Part shown: positions 1-9,600 of the stretch, one piece after another
Layout: the number at the start of each line of letters is the position of its first letter
How positions within the stretch are numbered: the stretch's first letter is position 1
DNA from: Oegoconia quadripuncta
Lineage: Eukaryota > Arthropoda > Insecta > Lepidoptera > Autostichidae
Assembly: GCA_949316235.1 (NCBI GenBank)
Contig: OX438754.1
Span: 2,155,501 to 2,219,500, forward strand
Direction of reading: 5' to 3'
DNA: 64,000 bases
Notes under the pieces: generated by a model
Seen by the model: only the letters and a program-made list of their open reading frames with translations
Database searches by the model: none
Told to the model about the DNA's origin: nothing
Position numbers and translations under genes: made by a program

Positions 1-80
1 TGTACCTACCCCGCTAGGGATCAAACCTACGACCTCTGATGCGTAAACTCTATTATTTGCATTGAGCCATGGAGGCCGTT
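1..80 (-). mobile_element. SINE-A head, cut by the window edge
   Basis: Reverse complement of the tRNA-like head of SINE-A (consensus CCGCCTCCGTGGCTCAAT ... GGTTCGATCCCCAGCGGGG). The body would lie left of the window. Confidence 0.65.
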
Positions 81-880
81 ACCATTTACAAATGACAATG
101 AATATCTTAATACTAATTGAGTAGGTAGATAGTTTCTAAAATTTAGAGTAGATACACAGTGGTTCTTTGAAGTTGATGGCAGAGCATCAGGTGTGGGTAA
201 CTCAGAAGAAGAGGGCGTGCCTTGCTTTATCTACCTATGCCTTCTATTGAAGCTGTTTGTGAAAACATACATACAGACAATGCATTAAAAATGAATACCA
301 ATCACCAATTACAAAGAAAGACAATTTTATTACCCATTTGAATATCGAATCAGTTATTGGCTGGTCTTGTCAGCTTATTGCATTTTGATTGGCTGTTTCA
401 AGGACACATAAATAACGACCTTGGGCGCTCCAATCAGAGTGCAGTGCGTGCCTTCTTAAAAGCGCAGCTAGTTGACAAAATTAATCAAACGTTATGCGTC
501 TAAGGGCTCTGTGCTCGACGCTTGAAACAAACAACCAGGTACATAAAGTATTACACAGTCGAAAGACAAACAGTAAACATGTTTTGCCATCTAATTATCG
601 GTGTCTGTATTTTTTTTATAAAAACATTGGTGACGCCCGAATAAATTAAAGGGCTCAAATCGGTCAGTAGATATTTTCCGTAACTTACAGGTAACGTCTA
701 AGTCTCGGTGGAATTTATACAATTGTTCCTCTCCTACAGATAGAAATACCAATACAAATACAAAGTAGTTTATTTTCTAAAGTCTTACAAAATATTACAA
801 TTTAAGAAGTGTGTTTGAATAAAGTGCCAAGGGTATCAAGAAAGAACATGATGGCACTTCATTATTTTACCTGTATTTTA
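81..880. other. No gene or clear repeat seen
   Basis: AT-rich DNA without coding signal. One short A-rich stretch near 740-790 (aatacaaatacaaagtagtt) looks like a LINE or SINE 3' end. Confidence 0.5.
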
Positions 881-971
881 GATATAAATAAGTATTTCTT
901 GCACTTACACAAATCGTCTGGTCCCAAACTAAGCAAAGCCTGTACTATGGATACTAGATAACGGATAAACT
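881..971 (-). mobile_element. SINE-C body fragment
   Basis: Matches, on the minus strand, the body of the SINE-C copies at 28801 and 42024 (GTTTATCCGTTATCTAGTAT, then GCTTTGCTTAGTTTGGGAC). The tRNA-like head is missing. Confidence 0.6.
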
Positions 972-1069
972 GTTACTGACGATGTTACACAAAGGCGGGT
1001 CCACCCGTCGAGTCATATAAGGCCACTCATCACACTATGTAATGTAAATTGCTTCTGTAACGTACTAGG

Positions 1070-1400
1070 CTACCGGACCACGGCTATTTCGAACCTTCGA
1101 CATCCTGACAGACATGGACGCGGCGGTCCACGACCGCATACGCTCTGTCGGACGGGATGCCGAGGGGGTCGCGCCGGACCGAGTGCTCGAAAGGCTACGG
1201 CAGAACGCACACCGACGGGGCGGACGCAGGAAGGAAAGGTGGGCGCGCTAGCCGCCCTCCGGGAACGGGCCTTCGCTTGTGAGGGGGCAGGGCGGAGAAA
1301 GACCTGGAAGCCGATGCGTACCCAGATCCTCCCTACTGCCGAAGAAGGTCGCCGCGGGGTTTTAGTGGGTATACCTCCCATAATATTGCCGCGAAAAAAC
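1070..1400 (+). repeat. GC-rich fragment, probably a decayed LINE end
   Basis: A block of unusually high GC in AT-rich flanks. Both strands are open for 60-120 codons, which follows from GC content rather than a gene. The end, GCCGCGGGGTTTTAGTGGGT, resembles 3' ends I associate with R1-group LINEs; the match is from memory, hence the low confidence. Confidence 0.35.
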
Positions 1401-1444
1401 AAGTCATGCTGTGTAGGTTGACTAGGCGTTATGTAGTGTATCAA

Positions 1445-2700
1445 ACAATAATCACAGATCTTTAGCTCTATGTACTATCAGAGAGCATCGAAAATTAATT
1501 TAGGCATTCTATGATATAGTTTAAGATCTTTATTTCTCCAAAAGAATTAACATTCACTTAAAGAGATAAAAAATAGTACATTACCTACATTAGGTTCATT
1601 ACATAGCACATAAGAGTAGCATTCCACCACAATTAAAAATTCATTCACAAATTACGAACGGACACAGGCATAGTGTAATAGCAAAGTGGCAAATCTGCAG
1701 TGGCGTGCACAGGGTTTTGTCACAGGGTAGATAGAATGATAAAATTTGCTAAAATACAACTACAAAACAATAACTTACTCTTATAGGAAGGCTCGCAACA
1801 ATTTAGAATATTTCTGTTCACATCAGTATGTATCAGCTGTCTCGACAATTCATTTCGAGGAAAGCTTAAATAAGATAGGCTCTGCCTTCCTGCCTGTATG
1901 GAGGACACGCCACTGCAAATCAAATGATTATATTCTTTTTAATAATATTGCATAATGTAGGTAGATAACAATATTTTAGTGGTTGAATGAGCAATGCTTA
2001 CATTGATTTGAACGGTACATATTACACAGACAAAACTGCTAAACGGATAGACATGGATGCGCATCACAGAATAAGATTGACTGGAAAGGACAACTGATTA
2101 TCACAGCGTACTGTGCTCCCCTGTAGTTGTGTTACAGTTATACATTTGTTGTATTTATATATAGGTACATATTATATTTATTTACATTATAGAATATACA
2201 AATCCCGGTCATAAGTGTATAAATTTTGACACCAAATCTGTCAAAGTCTCATTGAGGCCAATAGCTGTCAAAATTTAAAATTATCTCGACTATAGCCCTT
2301 TAGTCGTTGTCTTTACTGGAACGAAATTTCTTTACTGGAAAAAATGAGAACTTCATTACAGATAATAGCTTTATTCCTGAGCAAATCGTGAGATCTGAGG
2401 ACGTTTTCTAATATGACATTGTCGGCTTCAAAACAGAAAATTCACGCTTCAGATTATTACAAGTAATTATCAACATTATCATCATTGTCATTTTAGCCAG
2501 TCTCAAGTGCACTGTCAAACATAGGCTTCCCTATAAAATTTAACTATAAAATATAAGTAGAAAAAATGTTTATCCCGTCTGTCTTATCTCCTAAATAATA
2601 CGACTAATAATAAAATAGGCATAGCCATTATTAATTCTATGCTCCTTAATTATTGCTTTATATATAACAGACTTTTCATTTCAAAGAATTGTATCTATCT
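1445..2700. other. No gene seen downstream of the desaturase
   Basis: AT-rich; two short overlapping ORFs around 1720-1955 on opposite strands show no family features. A canonical AATAAA on the minus strand at 2705-2700 may end desaturase transcripts. Confidence 0.5.
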
Positions 2701-2706
2701 TTATTA

Positions 2707-3110
2707 TTAGGTCCTTACCTATGAAATTGGCGTTTTGTATGAAGAATTTCATTAAGACTGTTTTCTCCATACAAACATTTTTGTTTTTTTTTGGGAACGG
2801 CATATTCAAATTTAGCTAAACTTTGTGTGTATTATCGGATAACATTAAGTTAAGTATAGGCAACGTTAATTTTTAAAAGTAACCGTTTTATAAAACTTTC
2901 AGCGAATCTAAGAAATTATTATGGGAAGCACACAATTTTTTTTATTATGTGATTTAGCCCAGAAATTTAAAAATATTTCATGTGGAACCTTGAAATATTA
3001 TTCCATTTTCCAATTTAAAAACAAATTTGGATATAGCTTTGAAAATCGCAGGAATTGGTACATATGATTAACGAAGAAAAAAAACTCCAATTTCATAGGT
3101 AAAGACCCAA
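2707..3110 (+). mobile_element. Mariner-type MITE, copy 1
   Basis: About 404 bp, starting TTAGGTCCTTACCTATGAAA and ending with the matching inverted repeat, flanked by TA on both sides (2705-2706, 3111-3112). No coding capacity. It ends 59 bp from the desaturase stop codon, so it probably forms part of that 3' UTR. Confidence 0.82.
2941..2946 (-). promoter_or_regulatory. Nearest AATAAA downstream of the desaturase stop (inside a MITE)
   Basis: Reading downstream from the stop codon, the first canonical AATAAA on the minus strand is here, 224 nt after the stop and inside the MITE at 2707-3110. A second AATAAA is at 2705-2700, just past the MITE. Either could be used; neither is proven. Confidence 0.35.
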
Positions 3111-3169
3111 TATATTGTTGCCGTTTGAAAAACAACAAGTTGTTGAAGCATGTAAAGGTGTTTTAAGTT

Positions 3170-3623
3170 TTAGTACTCATCATGATCACTCGAATACCCC
3201 TCTAACTCATATGTACCGTCACCGGTCCGAAGCGCCCTCGTTCTGATCAAATCCGGAGGCGCTGTCTTCAAATCGTACGCCCATCCAATCTTTGCGAAGA
3301 AATCTATGAACGCAGTGGTCATATTCGGAGTGCATCCCATTTCCGAGGTGCGGTAATCATGCGGAAAAACGTGGTGGTAGTTGTGGAATCCCTCCCCAAA
3401 AGTAAAGTAGGAGACGCCTGTGTTCTGAACCGGTAGGATCTTCTTGTCATATGGCTTATTGCCCCAGATGTGGGCGACGCTATTGACTGAAAAGGTGCCA
3501 TGTAGGGTTAGGACGTAGCGAAGCATATTCAGGTGCCAACCGTTGGAGAGAGTTTCCCCCCACAACATGGGGACGAGGGTGGGGAGGCCGAAGCATAGCA
3601 ACCCGATGAATGGTATGGAGTAT
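3170..3623 (-). CDS. Desaturase exon 3 (signature motif, box 3, C-terminus)
   Basis: The acceptor CTTTTCACAG lies at 3625-3624 and the stop TAA at 3172-3170. It codes residues 184-333: two membrane segments, NSVAHIWGNKPYD, the LPVQ signature, GEGFHNYHHVFP (box 3) and the conserved IGWAYDLKT and RTGDGT near the C-terminus. The reading frame stays open about 40 nt upstream into the intron, so a longer ORF with an ATG at 3664 exists but is not the true exon. Confidence 0.93.
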
Positions 3624-6600
3624 CTGTGAAAAGATTTATAAATATTAGAACACATCGTAGACATTGCAGAGGCATGGTTAACTCGGTATCTGTTCTTTAC
3701 TAAAGACGAGGCCAGATAATCTTAAACACTGTTTTGGGCCCTGCCACCAACCAATGTTTTTATGGAAAATCATGCAGTTTATCTGGTAATTATTAGGTAC
3801 TATTTATCCAAAGAAATCGAAATTTTAGATTTCAATTACTGAGGTTTCAGAGGCGTTGTTGTCTGAGGACTTAAATTGCCTCGCAATGGAGCACAAGCAC
3901 GTCTATTCCATTTCGCATTTAGTCCAAATTCTACGTGGACCAAATGGGAAATGAACCAATTGGGAAGTGGAACAAAGGGGCAGTGGATCAAATAGGCAGT
4001 AGATTAAATGGACAGTGGATCAAATGGGCAGTGGATCAAATGGGCAGTGGATCAAATAGGCAGTAAATCAAATTGACAGTGGATCAAATAGGTAGTAGAT
4101 GAAATGGACAGTGGATCAAATGGGCAGTGGATCAAATGTGGCTTAATTTTTTACCAACGGCAAGATTATCGGAAAGACCTTGGATTATTTGTTCATACGA
4201 GAAACTTACTTCTTCTGAAACAACAAGACAGGATTGTTCTTCAGATCATCCATGTACAGTGACAGTCCTTTCCTCTTCACTTCATCATGCTTCTTCACCA
4301 GCAGCCATCCTATGTGCGAGAAGAAGAATCCTCTAGTAGCGTTATGAGGGTCTGCATCGGTGTCAGTGTATTTGTGATGCATGCGGTGATCCCTGCACCA
4401 GTGGATGATGCTGTTCTCAAAGCCGACGCTGTTCATCACCATTAAGAGGATCTGGAGAGGCAGTTTTGCTTTATACGTCCTATGGCACCATAACCGATGT
4501 GATCCAGCTGTTATGCCGATACCTCCGAAATTGACTAAGAAGAAACCTGGAAAAAGTCAAGAATGACATTATTACATCTTGTAAAAACAAGAGGGATAAG
4601 AGGAAAAAAAACTATAGAAATACATTGTCTAGGCTAAGATAACGATAAGGTAAACGAGGAGAAAGGTTCTTAGATATTTATGGCTTTTAACAGAATTGGA
4701 TTGGTATATCTAGATGATAATATTAGGCCCTTACCTATGACATTGGCGTTTTGTATGAAGAATTTCATTAAGACTGTTTTCTCCATACAAACATTTTTGA
4801 TTTTTTTTTTTGGGAACGGCAAATCCAAATTTAGCTAAACTTTGTGTGTATTATCGGATAACATTAAGTTAAGTTTAGGCAGCGTTAATTTTTAAAAGTA
4901 ACCGCTTTATAAAAGTTTCAGCGAATCTAAGAAATGATTATGGGAAGCACATGAAAAGAGCTCTGTTCAAATTTTTTTTATTATGTGATTTAGCCCAGAA
5001 ATTAAAAAATATATCATTTGAAACCTTGAAATAATATTCCATTTTCCAAATAAAAAACAAATTTGGATATAGCTTTGAAAATCGCAGGAATTGGTATATA
5101 TGATTAACGAAGAAAAAAAACTCCAATTTCATAGGTAAAGACCCAATAATATAGATGAAATTATATATTTAAGGTTAAAAGAATTATACAAGTTGTCGCA
5201 CAAATAATAGTTTATCCGTAAAGCGATGATTTGTCACCTAATTATCTAAAACGAATTTGATTTAAAAAAAACCTTATGTTCCTTAAAATATTTTTGCATT
5301 ACACTCTTCCATATTTTCTACCACTCCAAGTTCAGTGTTTTAAATGCTGTTGCTACAATTTTTTTTAATATTGCTAAATAATAATGTGATGTAATGTAAA
5401 AATAGTTTCAATAATATTGCACTTCAAAGTTGGTCATGCTATAGGAAGTAACATAGAAATCTTACTCTCCTTCCTGGCGCAGTCGTGTAATTAACCTTGC
5501 CATTATGTGCCTAAATGGATTGCAATGTGTAGGGGACATGTCTGACGTAACATTTTACAGAAAGCTGCTCAAAGCTGATTGGCTTAGGCAAAGTTAGATT
5601 CCTTTGGATATACTATGTTAGTTTTCGCCTTCATCTTCGCTGGCGTAGAATAATTTTATCGCGGAAATTTGTTTATCCCACGGGAACTACTCACTTTATC
5701 GGGATAAAGAATATCCTATATTTTAATCCAGGGTATGTTCTACCTATTTACCAAATTAACTATTGCTCTAATGGATTTAATTTTCTATGTAGGTATATAA
5801 ATTTATAGATTTTTAAATGATTCAATCATTTAAATACCTAGGCAGCGGAATTACTAATGACTCCCAATGTACGTCAGACATAAAAGCAAGAATAGTGATT
5901 GCAAGACAAGCATTTAATGCAAAAAAGAACCTGTTCAAAGCCAGAATATCAGGCAGAGTTCGTAAATAACTTATAAAAGTGTACATTTGGAGCATTGCTT
6001 TGTATGGGTGTGAAATGTGAACTCTAACTCTTAAAGACAAAGAAAGATTGGAAGCTTTTGAGATGTGGTGCTGGAGGAGAATGGAGCGTATCAGCTGGAC
6101 AGAGAAGAAAACGAACAAAGAGGTTTTAAATATAGTAAAGGAAAAAAGGAAATTGTTGGGAGTAATTGAGAATAGAAGAGGGAAAACACTTTAAACGACA
6201 CGATGATTTCATCAAAACCGTAATAGAAGGAAGAATAGAGGGTAAAAGAAAAAGAGGAAGACAGAGAATAAGCTACATGCAGCAGATAAAAGAGAAGTTG
6301 AACGTCGTGTCGTATCAGGAGGTCAAGAGGAAGGCGGAGAGCAGAGAGATATGGAAAAATCTCCACCGACAAGAGCATGGCTCTTAAATAAGATAAACCT
6401 ATAAATATTTTCGAAACCTGAAGCTTTAAGATATTATGTTATATGACATTTTTTGGTTGTATAAGTGACCTATATCGAAATAATAACTTTCATTGTGCAT
6501 CGCGATTTAAAAAAAAAAATCGAAATGGCGGCAATTGTTAGGTTAGGTTAATCCATACAAATATCTTTATTGCCCTATAAATAGCGAAACAAATACTTGT

Positions 6601-9600
6601 CTGTTTAGGCCCAGTACCCTTTGCTTGTGCAAGGACAAAGTTAACAAAGAATTTTTTTTTTAATTTATTTACCAAGCTTATAACTATCATTACAAATCTG
6701 TAATGATAACTATCAAAGACTACAATGTATACGATTCGGAGGTCGCGAGTTCGATCCCCAGCGGGGTACATGTTTAAGTACTCGGTTGGTGGTAGGGCAT
6801 TCTAAATGTCCGCCTGGCTAGCTACCACCACTAAATCTGGCGCCAAGTAATAATGTTAATAGCATGGTTGGGTTCCAGTAGTCAGAGATAAGATAGCCAG
6901 TCCCCCAATACGGATAACTATCGCATTGGAGTAATCACTCCAATGCGATAGTTAACTAATGACAATTATGTATACCAACTATATCTACCTATACTAAATA
7001 ACATCGTACAAATAACGCGACTTTTTGAAATTCGCTCATACTGCATTTATGACAATATCTGTTCTGTCTGCTATCTCATTGAGTGTGTGTAGCGCTCGTG
7101 TCATTGGCCCTTTATTTAAAAGATTTGTATTACCTCTTATTAAAACAATTTGTTGTAGGTAGCGTGCGCGGTAAACTAATTTTAATAAAATTAATAAATC
7201 ACCCATATAAATACATACGTTAATTGAATACATACAAACATACATACATAATATTATATAAAAAAATAATACATATAATGAATACCGCCTCCGTGGCTCA
7301 ATGCAAACAACATTGGGTTTACGATTCGGAGGTCGCGGGTTCGATCCCCAGCGGGGTACATGTTTAAGTACTCGGTTTGGTTGGTGGTAGGGCATTTTAA
7401 ATGTCCGCCTGGCTAGCTACCACCATCTTATCTAAATCTGCCGCCAAGCAGCAATGTTAATGACATTGTTGTGTTCCGGTTGTCAGAGATAAGATAGCCA
7501 GTCCCCCAAATGTATTGGGGTTTCCGGGTCAGTACGCTTCCACCTTCGACCTCATCTTCACTTCACATCAGGTGTGATTGAGGTCAAGTACGAACCCGTC
7601 GCACATAAAAAAAAAAATAAAATAAAAAAAAAACCCAAATTTAAATTTATATTAATTAAATAGAATAAGTACGTAACTAAGTACACAGTAATTAATGCGA
7701 GTATGAAACGAAAGGAGGATAGATAGAGGAGCTAGAGGGCTAGATACAACTCCTTCAGTTGAGCCTTGAATACGTTCAGTGACTGAGCACGTCTAACTGA
7801 ATCGGGCAGTGAGTTCCATAGGCCGAATAACTTGCAATCTAAAGGATTGACCGTAAAACTTCGTCAAATTAGGAGGAAATAATGTGTACCTACAAAATAA
7901 TTTTTTTTTGACTTTGACCTTGGCAGCATCAGTTCATGTCTGTCATATAAATGTATTGTCATCACAACTGAACGAGTTTGCATAATTTCTGCTCCTTATG
8001 TAAACAACACCAGTTCCGGTATTAATTTTACTTGCAAATTATGTTACGGACAAATTACATACTAACATTGCAAAGTAATTTAACCATTATTATAAATGCG
8101 ACAGTTTGAATGTTTGTTTATTTTTAGATAAAATGACAGGGCTAAACAACTGCCCTTAGCATGTATACAAATTTCTCACTAGCTGGTTATAATTAAATAT
8201 CGATTAATTAGTTATGATATGACGTTTTATTATTTTTCTAAAATTTTCTTGAACTAATCGAAAAATTAAAATTTTTCAATTCCCTTTTCTGCTTTATTAC
8301 ATGCAGCTTAGTCTTTGTCAAGTGAAATATACGATTATGGCACAGAGGTGTAAGCAGATACGTTATGCTTCTCCATTTATAAATAATGCATCTACCTACA
8401 TAATTAATAGTTGTTGTTTTATTGACGAACACCTTAATACTTGTTTAATCAGCGCGTGTAATGGATAGACAGATAGATAAATCGTTTATTTGTATCTCCA
8501 GTCACACACATACCATAAGTTCCAAAGCAATTGGATAAACATATTTTATAACAATTCATAACAGTAACATCAGGATAGGTACACTAGAGTATGTGTGTGC
8601 TACAGCCGTACAAATGGGTCATAGGTCAGTGTGTATAATTGCTCAGAGAGCAAAACACTGATTTTCAGCTATTACCCACTAATATACATATTAATACATA
8701 CTAATACATAACATACATAATAACATACATATTACATACTAATATGTATGTGCAGGGGGATTTTACTATCAAAATCTTTTTTTACCTAGTTCTTGAAGTG
8801 TGTATATTAACGCCTAGCTAAAAGTTCATATCAAAATATTCTAATTGAAGTTTTATATACCAATTGACGTAGGAGTTTCTGCGATTTTATTTTCAGGATT
8901 GAAAAGGCATGAAAAGTTCCTGAAACTTTATTCACACGAAATATCAATATAGAGCTATTCAGCATTATATATTACTAAACAATGTTTATACATTGCTAGG
9001 GCAGTCGCCCATACTTGTATTTAGCCATGCCATTTGGTAGAATATACCCTTGATTAAGACATATGATTTTTTTATCCCGATAAAATGAGTTAGTTCCCGC
9101 GGAATAAAGATATATAAGGTTATTTTACGCAGGCGAAGCCGCGGGCGAAAACCTTCTTCTTCAATTTAAGAGCTCTTGTCGGTTGAGTAATGACCGCGAA
9201 AAGCTACTTAAATAAAAAAGCTTGCAAAAGAACAATCCAATTATAAATTGCAAATTTAGAAAACCCCTTATAAAACAAATGAATATTATCATCCATATAG
9301 ACGAAATCAACTATGTTTAAAGTTAAATATCTTCGGAACTGCTTGATTTCCAACAAACATAGTATCTGTAAATAATCAAAATCAAATCAAATCAAAAAAA
9401 TATTTATTCCGTAGGATAAAAATTATCACTTGTAAACGTCACATTTTTTATCTTATTATTAAAGTTTCTGACATCATTGCTCATTCACAAAGTTGATTCC
9501 CCAGAGAAGAACGAGCAAGAAACTCAAGGGTTGCTATTTTAAATAAGTTTGGGTTACAATTATATTATATTGTATAATTAGACTGAATATCGCCGAGCGG

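Noticed and set aside
1070..1444. 124-codon and 60-codon ORFs on opposite strands
   Set aside because: Explained by high GC content; low-complexity Arg/Pro/Ser composition and no motif.
3624..3664. Upstream ATG extending desaturase exon 3
   Set aside because: Lies in the intron; the acceptor at 3625-3624 joins exons 2 and 3 seamlessly in the family sequence.
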